From positions 5,208,001-5,272,000 of the forward strand of contig OZ231128.1 in assembly GCA_965153355.1 (NCBI GenBank): a stretch of 64,000 nt of DNA. The letters are read 5' to 3'. Below, piece after piece: positions 47,376 to 60,196 of the stretch (positions within the stretch are counted from its first letter, which is position 1; each line of letters opens with the position of its first letter). Under the pieces are notes generated by a model that was not told the origin of the DNA, searched no databases, and saw only the letters and a list, made by a program, of their open reading frames with translations. The position numbers were made by a program, and so were the translations under genes. This DNA comes from Flaccisagitta enflata (taxonomy: Eukaryota; Chaetognatha; Sagittoidea; Aphragmophora).

Positions 47376-48581
47376 CCTGCTTAGAAATCGAGTGGATGAC
47401 TCATGAGGTCTGCTGGAGAGGCTTTTTATTCTACCTCAAAGATTAAGGTTTTATTCATCGCGAGTTGGCGTTTTTATTCTGCTTCACGCAACAGACAAAG
47501 AGCATAGATTTATTTGCATAGATTCTCAAGGCGACGAGGAGGCGGTCTGTGCTATTCTCTGATAACCACTTTGAGAGGAAACTTCATGGCATGACTAGAT
47601 TTCCAAGATAGATTATGGTGTAATGAGTCATAGTAATTGGGTCCAAGTTATCAATGAAAGTTATTATGAAAAGTGAGGTGAGCACAAAACTAGATTCCGT
47701 TAAAAACTTTATGAAAGTACAACCTTATATCCCTTAATTAAAAGAAAAAAACAACCAAAAAACAGTTGAACCCCGCAATAATGAATGTCAAGGGACCAGT
47801 AAAAAAATAATTGTTATAAACGTAACATATGCGTCACATTAAGGCGGAAAACGTGGGAACATAGTTACCAAAGTAAATATTACTCCAGTACCATGAAATT
47901 TGAACTGAAGATAGCTTTTTAGTAGGATTTTCATCTAGTGTTATGATCCAACCATAATGCAATTCATAAATGGGGTATTTCACCCAAGATGTTGAAATTT
48001 CAATATCAAAATGTTGCTGATTTTTTCCGCTTTGAAATCAATTGATATTGATCAACTTTAAAAGACTTTTACAGGACCCTGAGTAAAAGAGTGTGACCAA
48101 AAAACATCCTAGTAATTGGATTGATTATTGCACAGTTTTTGGTCCCTAAAAATCGCAAAACCAATAAACAGACAAAAAAAAAAAAAAAAAAAAAAAAGCA
48201 GATATTCAGTTTTTGAAATGCAGTTTTTGCGGGATTGAATACTACCATTTCTTACATTCATAGGATATCTTTATGCCATTGTTTAAGCCTAGATGGTGAC
48301 CTCAATTTAGGTAATATACTTTCTCCATTCAATTATGGGGGTTTTCTTTTGCTTTTGATAACAATAACAAGACTCAATCCTCAATTAGTAGATCATTTTC
48401 CGCCTAAATGTGGCGCATGTGTTATTAAGTTATTATCAACCCTGTATATTCCCACATGGCCACAAGGACACTGTGTAACCTTTCAATCTTTAAAAGTCAA
48501 CTGAAACGCTATCAATGTAGTGTCTGCATCTGTGGCTTATGAGTAGAACTTTTCAAAAGTCGTTCCTTTTCGGGTGAATTT
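47376..48581. other. Arm sequence, unique
   Basis: A-rich tract at 48174-48196. The 89-residue frame at 48235-48504 is not recognised and its counterpart in the other arm (58700-59000) does not keep it. No gene. Confidence 0.5.
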
Positions 48582-48788
48582 TTAGTCGTGTGCTACGCGA
48601 CTCTACACTCCGCTTTGTTGGTCCGTCCGTCCGTCGCTCCGTCCGTCGGTCCATCTGTCACACTTTACTTTTTTTTTTTTTTTTTGCGGTTTTTGGCTTC
48701 ACTGCCCCTGCCTAAATGATCAAGTGACCTCAAATATGGCCCCTGCCCCCCCGCACGCGACTGGGGTAGCCGTGTATACGGCCTTGTT
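48582..48788 (-). mobile_element. HINE copy, left arm only
   Basis: Hairpin AGTCGTGTGCTACGCGACT, CTACACTCCGCTTTGTTGG, GTCCGTCGCTCC core, CCCCTGCC, GCACGCGACTGGGGTAGCCG and GGCCTTGTT. The right arm at about 58715 reads straight through (AAGAGAAAAATCATCC). Confidence 0.85.
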
Positions 48789-49105
48789 TTTCTTTCAAGT
48801 TAGTAAAATAAGTAAAATTCCCCCTGCTGCCATTCCGTCTCTCAGTGCATAAAAAAGTCTCATCTGTTCCTTGCTCGATCCGCGCCATTACTCATTGCCT
48901 CATTACAGCGAGATGATTCAGATGAACCTAGATACATTTATCAGGGCTTCATGAGCCTCTCTGTGTACGAATCATAAAATCATGTAATCAGGTCCCTTGA
49001 CGAAATGTTCCCTATAATTCATCTCATTTTTTTTTACTTTTTTTTTCTTGTCTTCTGTCTCGTTCCGTGCAACGCGGCTCATTCCCCACTTATTGTTTCA
49101 AATTG
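48789..49105. other. Arm sequence, unique
   Basis: No gene. TCCCTTGACGAAATGTTCCC matches the inverse at about 58440. Confidence 0.5.
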
Positions 49106-49118
49106 TACGAAACTGTGT

Positions 49119-49695
49119 TTGTGAATTGCTTTAGCAATTCACTTTAGCATCACCCCATGACTCATTTCTTTTTTTTTTCCTTCCGGGCTTTTGTGTCTGC
49201 CGTCTTTCCCTTATACAGGGTTTTGTATCTCTGCCGTCTTTCCCTCATATAGGGTTTTGTGTCTCTGCCGTCTTTCCCTCATACAGGGTTTTGTACCTAT
49301 GCCGTCTTTCCCTCACATAGGGTTTTGTGTCTCTGCTGTCTTTCCCTCATATAGGGTTTTGTGTCTCTGCCGTCTTTCCCTCATATAGGGTTTTTTGTCT
49401 CTGCCATCTTTCCCCCATACAGGGTTTTGTATCTCTGCCGTCTTTCCCTCATATAGGGTCCCTTATACAGTGATTTTTGTCTCCGCCGTCTTTCCCTTAT
49501 ATAAGGTTTTGGCTCTTTGCCGTTATTCCCTTATATCAAATTTTGTATCTTTCCCTCACACAGAGTTTTGATATCTGTCTCACTTGGTTTTGCCCCTTAG
49601 CTATCTTCCCCATTTAGTATGTTGTAGTTATTGTGAATTGCTTTAGCAATTCACTTTAGCATCACCCCATGACTTTTTTTCCTTTTTCTTTTTCC
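49119..49695. repeat. Two direct copies of a palindrome-bearing block
   Basis: GTGAATTGCTTTAGCAATTC followed by ACTTTAGCATCACCCCATGA occurs at 49119 and at 49633, each followed by T-rich sequence and a minisatellite start. The hairpin arms are GTGAATTGC and GCAATTCAC. Confidence 0.85.
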
Positions 49696-49960
49696 TTCCA
49701 GGGTTTTGACTTTCTGCCGTCTTTCCCTTACACTGGGTTTTAGCTCTCTGCTGTCTTTCCCCCATATTGGGTTCTATCTTTCTGTCATCTTTCCCCTACA
49801 CTGGGTTTTGTTTCTTTGCCATCTTTCTCCTACACTGGGTTTTGTTTCTTTGCCGTCTTTCCCTAAAATGCATTTTGACTCTCTGCCGTCTTTCCCCAAC
49901 ATTGAGTTTTGTTTTTTTGCAGTCTTGACCCAATATTGGGTCTTTACTTTATAACGTCAT
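49190..49960. repeat. 34-bp minisatellite, motif TCTCTGCCGTCTTTCCCT
   Basis: About 12 near-identical units to 49570, then more diverged units after the palindrome block. Units contain ATAGGGTTTTGTGTC. Absent from the right arm. Confidence 0.9.
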
Positions 49961-49971
49961 TCCCTTATAAT

Positions 49972-50744
49972 CAGCCCTGATCTTAGCGATTTTTTCAAGC
50001 GGGCCAGTCGGGCCCGCTCCCGGAGATTTTAGCGTGCCCGACAGGAAAACAGCGGGCCCAACATAACTACTGTTCTCCTGCTGCACAAATCTCTATCTAA
50101 TGTTACAACAAAACAACTGTTGTCTTTCTAGACTGTCATTAGGCAATTTTAATATGTTTGGCAAAAAAGGAAGTTGATTTAAGTTGCATGCTACGGGACT
50201 CTAGAACTCACTTTGTCCATCCATTGCTCTGTTGGTTAGTCCGTCCGTCACAAAGTTCCCTTTTCATCTTTAGACAGTTTGGTACCATTCCGAATGTTTG
50301 AAAGGCTTTTAAAGAGTCTTTTGTTCATTTTTACGTCTTCCCAATTTTTGTTAGCATTGTTTGAAAGTTCCAACGCATGCGAGCGTGTTTTTGTAAACCT
50401 TTTTTCAGCATCATGTCATAAAATGGAAGAGAAAAAAAAACTATTTTTGGAAGTGTAAGATTGTCTTAAGCAGTAATGCAAGGTGTTCATTTTTTTTGTT
50501 TCTTGGCACTAAAGCCCAGTTGTGAAATGGCTTTGATTGTGTCATTTTTCAACCAAAAAAAAAAAACGCTCATGTTATATAAATGAAGTGAGATCAAAGA
50601 AAAATCATCACCACTTTAGCATTCATGAAAATATACCAAGCCAAATAAGAGCGGGCCCGTCGGACCCGCATCCCTGAAAAAAAGCGGGCCCGACAGCCAA
50701 AACACGGGCCTCGGGCCCGCGGGCCCGCTCTAAAATCAGGGCTG
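49972..50744. mobile_element. hAT-like element with perfect 8-bp TSD
   Basis: TSD CTTATAAT at 49964-49971 and 50745-50752. Inverted ends start CAGCCCTGATCTTAGCG and, on the other strand, CAGCCCTGATTTTAGAGCGG. Subterminal GCGGGCCCG repeats occur at both ends. 773 bp, no transposase. It interrupts the 34-bp minisatellite, which resumes at about 50753, and contains a HINE fragment. Confidence 0.9.
50176..50255 (-). mobile_element. HINE 3' fragment nested in the hAT-like element
   Basis: AAGTTGCATGCTACGGGACT, CACTTTGTCCATCC and GTCCGTCCGTCACA. Confidence 0.55.
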
Positions 50745-50752
50745 CTTATAAT

Positions 50753-50955
50753 GAGTCTTGTCTCTATGTTGTCTTTCCCTTATACTAGGATTTTTTTCTA
50801 TAATATTTTATTTTTTTTTAATTTCCTTTCATATCTTAATATTTCATTAAAATAATTCATCATAACTAAACACGGTGTAATAAACACCTGCAATTCACAT
50901 CTTTTGGCGACAGCCACTGGTTAAATTCGAGTTCGCTCTGATTAACTAGCTGCTG
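50753..50955. other. End of minisatellite and spacer
   Basis: One or two further units (GTTGTCTTTCCCTTATAC), then AT-rich sequence. No gene. Confidence 0.5.
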
Positions 50956-50969
50956 GAATTATTTTAGTG

Positions 50970-51045
50970 GTTATCTCACTTGACTTGCAGATTTATCAAG
51001 AACAGGTAATTTGAAGGTCCCAGGTTCTAATCCCCGGCTGGTTTA
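50970..51045 (+). other. tRNA-like sequence, probable SINE or tRNA pseudogene
   Basis: TTAGTGGTTATCTCACTTGA resembles a tRNA D-arm/A box, and GGTCCCAGGTTCTAATCCC a T-arm/B box. CTTGA and TCAAG could form an anticodon stem, but the loop is 12 nt and the spacing to the T arm is too long, so it is not a functional tRNA. A diverged inverse copy lies at 58232-58308. Confidence 0.45.
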
Positions 51046-51267
51046 GCAACTTATGCATATAGATAAAGCTGAAAAAAAAAGTGGTTGATCATATTGTTTT
51101 ACACTAAAAGTGTTTTTCTTAAGGTAAGCCGTACCCCATCGTTAACCCCTTAGGGTCTATACATCAAACCAGCAAAATATCGGTCCCCTCACTGTACTGA
51201 TACTCAGGTTATGAGTTTCCCCGTATTTCCAAGTCTAGACGACATCTACTGTAGCTGTAACTGACAA
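51046..51267. other. Arm sequence, unique
   Basis: Matches 58020-58230 in inverse. No gene. Confidence 0.5.
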
Positions 51268-51478
51268 ATCAACAAGCAACGCCCGGTCGCATACAACCCC
51301 CAGCCACACCCGAACCCCAGTTTCCAAACCCCCTCCCAAACACGCAAAAAAACAGCAGCGTCTTAAATGCGCGTTTTTTTGCGTTTTCAACTCGGGCGTG
51401 TAAGACCAACAGACAGACCTTTGAATGGACCGACAGACGGACAAAGTCTGTTATAGAGTTGAGTGTCCGCAGCTAAAA
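51268..51478 (+). mobile_element. HINE-B copy
   Basis: AACAAGCAACGCCCGGTCGC, GCGTTTTCAACTCGGGCGTG, GGACCGACAGACGGACAAAG core, then TATAGAGTTGAGTGTCCGC with a decayed hairpin. The partner is 57526-58012. Confidence 0.7.
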
Positions 51479-51553
51479 ACGATTCGATAGACTGACAGAA
51501 GCATGGCCTGCTCACGTACCGCGGTCTGATAACGCGCGTCTCTTTCTTTCTTA

Positions 51554-52128
51554 CAGTAGGGTTCATGGAAACACAGCCTTAACCGGTGTTAGGTATTTAA
51601 GTATAATCTTATTTGACAAATTTGATATTTGAAATACAAATTATTCACTTCATGCCTTTTCCCCTGAGTTTTTCAGTTGCTATTGAAACCAAAATTTTTT
51701 TTTCAAACATTTATAACTGCTAAGATATCAATATTTTCAAAAATATGATAAAGGAATATTAACAAATCAAATTTACAACAACTTTCCCATTGTATGTTCT
51801 GTTTGAATATTGTTTGTTTTGCCGTTGCTAGGGAGCATCACACTTAGCAAACACTAAATAAGGAATGTTCTTACAATAAATACTGTGGGAATGTTGTTGT
51901 AAATTTAATTTTAAGCAATTTTCCTTCATTACTTTAGTGAAAATATAAAACATTTTAGCGGTTATTACAGTTTGAAAGAATAATTTTCATTTCTATGGCA
52001 ACCAAAAAACTCAAAGACACAAGCGTCAATTTGAACAACTTAAAATTCAAAATATAAGTTTATCAATTAGAATTAAGACATTCAAATAACTTCCTCCTGT
52101 TTGGGCTGTTTTTCCACGAACCCCACTG
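51554..52128. mobile_element. MITE with CAGTAGGGTTC termini, left arm only
   Basis: 575 bp with inverted ends CAGTAGGGTTCATGGAAAC and, on the other strand, CAGTGGGGTTCGTGGAAAA. TA at 51552-51553 and 52129-52130. The right arm at about 57452 has the undisturbed site (CCTATGATAG in inverse). Confidence 0.9.
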
Positions 52129-52159
52129 TAGGAATGAAAACAAATTTTCTCTCTTAGGT

Positions 52160-52942
<783 letters not shown>

Positions 52943-52975
52943 NNNNNNNNNNNNNNNNNNNNNNNNNNNNNNNNN
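52943..52975. other. Assembly gap (33 N)
   Basis: A run of N directly after the repeated GT/HINE-B block. Its true length is unknown. Confidence 0.99.
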
Positions 52976-53585
52976 AGACAGCCATTTTCCAGATGTTGCA
53001 GACATCAGGGTGTTTATTGGCATTGTGGTAGAGATATATCGTGATGCATAATGCTATGAGAAAAACTAAAAAAAATATAGTTTATCATGCTCTATCCAAC
53101 AGTGCAATCCGCATCTTGCTATAATGTTGAGGATCAGAGATATGTTGTATTACAAAACCTAGGTCCACTTCATAGTCCACCAACGAAAACTGTAACTAGT
53201 ATTATATTTTATTTACAAATTGACTTTATTTGAATTTACTATTGCTCATGCATGCTCTACCATCTATTGCACTTTATGATTTCTTATGTGTTTTTATTGC
53301 AGACTATTGATCATCAGACACTTTGTCCTCTTGTTTATCTGTTGCTTCCTTGGTCTATCAATCCATCCATCTCTGTTTCTCACATCTGTTTTTTCATATG
53401 TTTCTCAATGCATTCCTCTTTAGACATCAGGCTTACTTTTTAGCTGTCAGTGCATTTAGATTTTCTAAACTGTGCTAATGATTTAAGTTTTAAATTGGTC
53501 TTCAAAGTCTAAAATTTTTTTGAAGCCTTTGTACCAAAAATCATTTTAGACATCAGCCACTGGAATAATTTAGCTTTCAGGCGCT
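52976..53585. other. Centre of the inverted duplication, unique AT-rich sequence
   Basis: A faint old HINE-like core (CTTTGTCCTCTTG, CAATCCATCCATC) near 53320-53375. No gene. Confidence 0.5.
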
Positions 53586-53774
53586 TCCCCACTCGGGTCA
53601 CTTGTTCACAGCGCCCGCTCTGGCTGCCTGCCTGCTCCGTTCACGGGGCCTGCTCACCACTTCTCTTGCCTCACTCCCTTGTGGGACAGTTGAAATTCTT
53701 GAATATGTGTTCACACTGTTATCGCGTTCCACGTGAACAAACGCGTTTTTCGTCTTCACTAGAAACACACCCTT
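53586..53774 (-). mobile_element. MITE-H copy, left end truncated
   Basis: CACTCGGGTCACTTG, GTTCACGGGGCCTGC, CTTGTGGGACAGTTGAAATT, GTTCACACTGTTATCGCG and CACTAGAAACACACCC followed by TTA. Confidence 0.7.
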
Positions 53775-54472
53775 AAACAATAACGCAATGAAGGATGTTA
53801 TGAGACAAACAAATCTTAACCATTATAAGCGAATTTCTGTTATCGTCAACATAGAAACAAAAGATAAAGAACATGAAGGGACCACAAGTTCAAATCCGTT
53901 ATGGGTGGATTTCCGTTTCCTTGGATTTGTTATAGCGGGGTGTAACTGTATATCAAGTTGCCAAGAGCAGTTGGCAAAAAGGTGCCGTTGGTTTGTTTAT
54001 GATGAAACCATCCACTCGGTTATTTCGGTTATTTCACTCACCTGGTCTCGAAAAATAGTTTGTGAGAAAAGCATGCTAAAGCATGGTCCTAAGTGCTACC
54101 TTCTTCTTCTTCTTCTTCTTCTTCTTCTTCTTCTTCTTCTTCTTCTTCTTCTATCTCTATCTATCTATCTAAGGAAGGATATGAGCTAGCTAGATAATAT
54201 GAGGCTGGAGTTAAGTGACTCGATGAGCTTGAATATGAGACTCTCTTTTGCCTCTCTTCGGCGCAGCTGCTTGGCTTAAACGTTTGCCCTTTAAAAAAAG
54301 ATTTAGCCTGACAATTGACCCATTAACATGACGGATCCTCCATTCTACATTATTCTAGAGACCATCCGCGCGGAGAGAGACGCTCTGAGGAACTCCGTCA
54401 ATGACATTGGCCTTCTTTGTTAATTCTGTCCCAGTCAATCTTGTCGTCTTCTTCGTGGTCGTCGTGATTTTA
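53775..54472. other. Unique stretch with CTT and TATC repeats
   Basis: CTT repeat at 54099-54151 and TATC repeat at 54152-54170. The frame 53788-54189 runs into the CTT repeat and is not recognised. No gene. Confidence 0.6.
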
Positions 54473-54554
<82 letters not shown>

Positions 54555-54747
54555 GCTGCTGTTTTTAAAGTTGTCGTTGTCGTTGTTGTAGTTGTTGTTG
54601 TTTTATACGTTGCTTGCTACTGTTGCTGCTGTTGTTGTTGCTGTTGTTGCTTGTGTTGTTGTTGTTGTTATGTTGTTGTTGTTGTTGTCGCTCTGGTTGT
54701 TGTAGTTGTTGTTGTTGTAATTGTTGTTGTTTTTGTTGCCGTTGTTT

Positions 54748-54794
<47 letters not shown>

Positions 54795-54795
54795 G
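54473..54795. repeat. GTT trinucleotide microsatellite, interrupted
   Basis: Pure GTT to 54555, then GTT with GTC, GCT and GTA interruptions to 54795. Confidence 0.95.
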
Positions 54796-55558
54796 CTAAT
54801 AGATCCCCACTTTGCTTTCAGTCAGACACTGCCTGAACCACACCATGCACCAATACCCATACGTATACTTGTTCTTTCTCGTTTCACTGGATCGCATACC
54901 AAGGAACAGAACAATCTTTTTTGTATTTTGTTACAACACCGAGGCTGCCTCATTGCCAATACAGTAATTAGTAACGAATCACTGTCAGGGCATAAAATCT
55001 CATGCCTTGCACTTGTGAGACAGTATATCTTTATAGCAGATGCTTATTAGCTGTGCTCCACTGTACATCAAATTTCGTGTCATTCTTCGTCATTCTGCAC
55101 TTCCCCCACTTTAGAACCTCCGCCTTTGTAACGCGCATGTGCTTTACCAATCCACAAAGCGGATTACGCAAGTAAACGACTAAACGTAGACCCGTACATG
55201 AGCACGGCACGCACAAACTAACTAAGCGAGCACATGTATAGAGGGTTGAGAACATGTGATCGCATGTGCTGATGTGCGCGCACGCAAACACGCACCACTT
55301 GATCATGAACAAGCCTGCGGTCTTAGCTCTTATCTTTCACCTTTGATTTGATGTTAATTATTGAAGTGATTAACCGCTTGGCACCTTTCGGTTTTTATTC
55401 TGTGAATCGTCCTTTAATTCCTTTTTTCCTCCTCCTTTTCTTTTCTCCTTTCTCCTTTCTTTTTTTCTTCTTCTTCTTTTATCATCATTTTCTTTAGTTG
55501 TTTTCTCCATCTTCTTTTTTTTTCTTTTTCCTCTCCCCCTCCCCTATTTCTTTAATTT

Positions 55559-55568
<10 letters not shown>
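54796..55568. other. Unique stretch
   Basis: No repeat family. Short frames (54721-55050 plus, 55031-55312 minus) lack recognisable domains; the first starts within the GTT repeat. Confidence 0.5.

Positions 55569-55602
<34 letters not shown>
55569..55602. repeat. CT microsatellite
   Basis: About 34 bp. Confidence 0.85.
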
Positions 55603-55607
<5 letters not shown>

Positions 55608-55970
55608 TTTTCATGTCTCGTTTTCATTTTGCTTCGGAGGTCCCAATTTATTTCTTTTTCAGATATATTGGTTCACAGGTTCTACGTTATCTGTTTCCAC
55701 TAAGTGATAACAGACAACGTCATAATTCATGAGCGTGAGTGAAAGTCAATAATGGATGATGATCAGAATCCCATACAAGATACTTAAAACAACTTGTAAT
55801 TTCATGATGGAGATTACACTTTTACAGTGCAGAGTAGCAAAAGCGAACAATTTTGCTATTTTACTACCGGTGCTTGCGATGACAATTCGTAACCCATACC
55901 AGATATTATCGTAATTAACTCAATACAGTCTCATGGCCCCGCCACCCCTTCACCTTCACCAAAACAGCTC
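55603..55970. other. Unique spacer
   Basis: No feature recognised. Confidence 0.4.
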
Positions 55971-55971
55971 T

Positions 55972-56615
55972 GGCTTCATGATTTTCCTCCATTTAAGATA
56001 AAGCTGTATTGCTCTCAAAACGCATGTGTGCGCCACTAACTTTTACTCATCAATGATTTTCCTCCATTTTAGATAAAGCTGTATTACTGTCAAAACACAT
56101 GTGTGCGCCCCGTCTCTTACTCTCCCATGTTACTTCATGATTTTCCTCCATTTTAGACAAAGCTGTATTACTGTAAAAACACATGTGTGCGCCACTAGCT
56201 TTTACTCTCCCATGTTACTTCATGATTTTCCTCCAATTTAGATAAAGCTGTATTGCTGTCAAAACGCATGTGTGCGCCACTAGCTTTTACTCTCCCATAT
56301 TACTTCATGATTTTCCTCCATTTAGGATAAAGCTGTATTGCTGTCAAAACGCATGTGTGCGCCACTAGCTTTTACTCTCCCATGTTACTTCATGATTTTC
56401 CTCCATTTTAGATAAAGCTGTATTGCTGTCAAAACGCATGTGTGCGCCACTAGCTTTTACTCTCCCATGTAACTTCAAGATTTTCCTCCATTTTAGATAA
56501 AGCTGTATTGCTGTCAAAACGCATGTGTGCGCCACTAGCTTTCACACCCTCATGTTGCTCCATCTTTTTCCTTCATATAGGTGTAGCTATATAGCTTTCA
56601 AACGCATGTGTACAC
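55972..56615. repeat. 85-bp tandem repeat, about 7.5 units
   Basis: Units contain GATTTTCCTCCATTTTAGAT, AAAGCTGTATTGCTGTCAAA and CGCATGTGTGCGCCACTAGC. Starts near 55982, 56056, 56141, 56226, 56311, 56396 and 56481; the first unit is shorter and the last diverged. Confidence 0.95.
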
Positions 56616-57103
56616 CAGCAGGTTCCCCTCAACATAAACATCGAATAATCCAGAGACAAGACTCAGGTTAACAATGAAGGCGGCTGTCGCTGAAGTGAAA
56701 AAGTAGTAAATATATATGGTCATATTCCACCCCCCTTTCCCGCCTTCACCACTTCTACATGAAAATATGACATATTCAATATTTCATTTTCTATGGGTTA
56801 TATATATATAATAAACTAAGAAGAAATGCAGAGAAAACAACTACACACCGACGGTCTTACCAACCCGCCTACAAACACAAAATTCTAATGACTCATCTGA
56901 AAATGTCCTCATCATGATGAAGTAAAATTGTGAGAGTGTAAGAATACCATCAAAGGATAATGTAAAGAAGTGATAATGTAAAAAAGAAAAAATAGGACAA
57001 AAAGAAAACCAATCAAAATGGTAAATCGAAGGAGATATTTATCATCTCACGACGTCACAAAAAAAGGTTCATTACGACTTTTACGAGTTGGTTGGCCAAA
57101 GTG
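56616..57103. other. Unique spacer
   Basis: TATATATATA at about 56799-56808. No gene. Confidence 0.4.
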
Positions 57104-57424
<321 letters not shown>

Positions 57425-57525
57425 CCTAAGAGAGAAAATTGGTTTTCAGTCCTATGATAGAAAGACATGCGCGTTATCACGGTGCGTGTCCAGGCCATGT
57501 TTCTGTCAGTCTATCTTATCGTCTT

Positions 57526-58012
57526 TAGCTGCGGACACTCAACCCTATAAGAGGCTTTGTCCGGCTGTTGGTCCATTTGAAGGTCCGTCCATTGGGCTGT
57601 CCGTTAGTCCTTCACGCCCGAGTTGAAAACGCAAACATTTCGATTGAAAGACCTGACTCCTAGGATGATTACTGTGTATCAAATGCATTGACTTCAATCA
57701 AATGAACAAAAATTTTAATGAGAATCAATTTTTAGAATCTTACGACACAAGTAAAAAGTGCAAAAGCATCAGTAGACATGATAAGTGCAATTGCATTTTT
57801 TTCGATCAAATTAGAAAATCCTGGTGAGGTTAATATTTGTCGAACTAGTTGATGTTGAATAAAATAATTGGCTGTTCTGCCTTATGAAACGCGCATTTAA
57901 GACGCTGCTGTTTTTATTGCGTGTGTGGGAGGGGGTTGAAAGCTAGGGTTGGCATGAGGTTGGGGGTTTGATGCCCCTACCCACCCATTCGCAACTATAT
58001 TGCGACTTCTTT
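57526..58012 (-). mobile_element. HINE-B copy
   Basis: Hairpin AGCTGCGGACACTCAACC, TATAAGAGGCTTTGTCCGG, GTTGGTCC core, CACGCCCGAGTTGAAAACGC, about 250 bp not found in the partner, and GCCCCTACCCACCCATTCGC with TATATTGCGAC. Confidence 0.7.
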
Positions 58013-58434
58013 TTGATTTGTCAGTTACAGCTACAGTAGATGTCGCCTAGACTTGGAAATACGAAGGAGCTTATAAGCTGAGTATCAATACAGTGAGGGG
58101 TTGACGATGGGGTATACCATCCCCCTACGGCTCATCTTAGGAAAAATACTTTTAGTATGAAACTATAAGATCAATCGCTTTTTGCAGAGTTTCAGCTTCA
58201 TCTATTTGCTTAAGTTGCAAAACCAGCCTGGGATTTAAATCTGGAACCTTTAAATTACCTGGTCTTGATAAATCTGCAAGTCAAGTGAGATAACCACTAG
58301 GGTAATATCGGCAGCTGTGTAATAGGAGCCAATTTAAATTTGAACACGATTTCAAACAATAAGTGAGGAATAAGCCGCGTAGCACGGAACTAGACAGAAG
58401 ACATGAAAAAAAAAAGTTAAAAAATGAGATAAAT
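58013..58434. other. Arm sequence with tRNA-like inverse copy
   Basis: 58232-58308 is the inverse of the tRNA-like sequence at 50970. The rest is unique. Near 58330 the left arm carries about 1.8 kb of extra sequence. Confidence 0.55.
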
Positions 58435-58690
58435 TATACGGAACATTTCGTCAAGGGACCTGATTACATGATTTTATGATTCGTACACAGAGAGAGGCTC
58501 ATGAAGCCCTGATAAATGTATCTAGGTTCATGTGAATCATCTCGCTGTAATGAGGCAATGAGTAATGGCGCGGATCGAGCAGGGAACAGATGAGACTTTT
58601 TTATGCACTGAGAGACGGAATGGCTCAGATGGGAACAGATGAGACTTTTTCATGCACTGAGAGACGGAATGGCGGCAAGATAGCACATTG
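58435..58690. other. Arm sequence with a 50-bp tandem duplication
   Basis: GGGAACAGATGAGACTTTTT to GAGAGACGGAATGGC occurs twice, at about 58580 and 58629. Confidence 0.7.
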
Positions 58691-59729
58691 ATAGCGTAAT
58701 CTTAGCTTAAAAGAGAAAAATCATCCCGAAAAAAATAACGACTTTGGAATAGTTCTACTTTTGAGCCACAGATGCAGGCACCACATTTCAGTTGACCTTT
58801 GAAGATTGAATGGGGTGACAGTGTCCTTGTAGAAATATATAGGGTTATTGATATAGTTACATCCTGCTATTATGGATCCGAGAGTAACAGAAATGCATCT
58901 ATAACGGTTATGAGATCTTGGTCTACTCATGCCCTTTTTTTTTATTTAGTACATGTTGGCAATAGTGGAAATCCACCTTTAACAAATTAACTTTGTTGTT
59001 CACTGACATTCATTATTGCGGGGTTCAACTGTTTTTAATTATGGGAAATAAGGAAGTTTTAATCAAGTTTTGTGTTGCTCCATTACACTTTTCATAATAA
59101 CTTTGCATGATAACTTGGACCCAATCACTATATAACTTTTCAACAAAAAAAAAACCTTTTCATTACACCATAATCTTTCTTGAAAATTTAGTCATGCCAT
59201 GAAGTTTCCTCTCAAAGTGGTTATCAGAGAAACGCACAGACCGCCTCCTCGTCGCCTTGAGAATCTATGCAAATAAATCTATGCTCTTTGTCTGTTGCGT
59301 GAAGCAGAATAAAAACGCCAACTCGCGATGAATAAACCTTCCTTAATCTTTGAGGTAGAATAAAAAGCCTCTCCAGCAGACTTCATGAGTCATCCACTCG
59401 ATTTCTCTGCAGGCTATACGGACCATCATACCAACGGACTAATGGATCAATGGGCAACGGACCAACAGACCAATGGACCAATGGATCAACAAACCAACGC
59501 ACCAATGGACCAATGGAAAAAACGAACCAAGGGACCAACGGACCAGCGGATCGACTGACGCGACGGAAAATCCTCTGATAGAGATGCGATGAAGCAAATC
59601 AAAACGCCACCTCGTGATGAATAGGCCTTATTCTTCGACGCACAATAAAAACCTGGCCTTGATTGCCGTGGCTCACGCTCGTCTGTGATTCTCTCTCTCA
59701 ATAACACGAAGAAGATTACAGAGACTAAG
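58691..59729. other. Arm sequence, unique
   Basis: Includes the ACCAACGGACCAATGG-type array (59415-59565). No gene. GAGACTAAG at 59721-59729 is the target duplicated by the next element. Confidence 0.55.
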
Positions 59730-60188
59730 CAGGGGGGCCGGCAGGGTACCTAACATGCCGTAAGAATTAATTTTTTTCTTGTTTCACACAAATTCATGTC
59801 TAACTAAGAAGAATCTGCTGTCAAATCAATTCTTACGGCCTAGGAAGATAGCAAAAATAATTTTTAGTAATATTAAAAATTATCAAAAACAGATTGCAAT
59901 GGAAATCGTTTCAGAAGAGGTTGAGGAAACATTTTTTTTATTCTTAACAAGATGTAGCAAAGGATAACTCATCTACCTTTCACTTCATTCTCAACTACAT
60001 TATGACACACAAAAATCAGGTTGCGTTAGTAATCAAAGATTACAAATTGATCGAAGAATTTCTTGATAGTGACTTTTTCTGACCTTAAAAAGATCAAAAA
60101 CCAAAACTAAGTGGTAGAATTTGTTCCAAAGAAAAATATCATACCCTAAAAAAGCTCTTTACACATTATCAGCCGCCTTCCTCCTCTG
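59730..60188. mobile_element. hAT-like element, right arm only
   Basis: 459 bp between direct copies of GAGACTAAG (59721-59729 and 60189-60197). Ends CAGGGGGGCCGGC and, on the other strand, CAGAGGAGGAAGGC. The left arm (about 47078-47095) has a single copy of the target. The small frame inside (59779-59967) is not recognised. Confidence 0.8.
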
Positions 60189-60196
60189 GAGACTAA

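Noticed and set aside
48235-48504. 89-residue plus frame
   Set aside because: No recognisable motif, and the other arm of the inverted duplication does not keep the frame.
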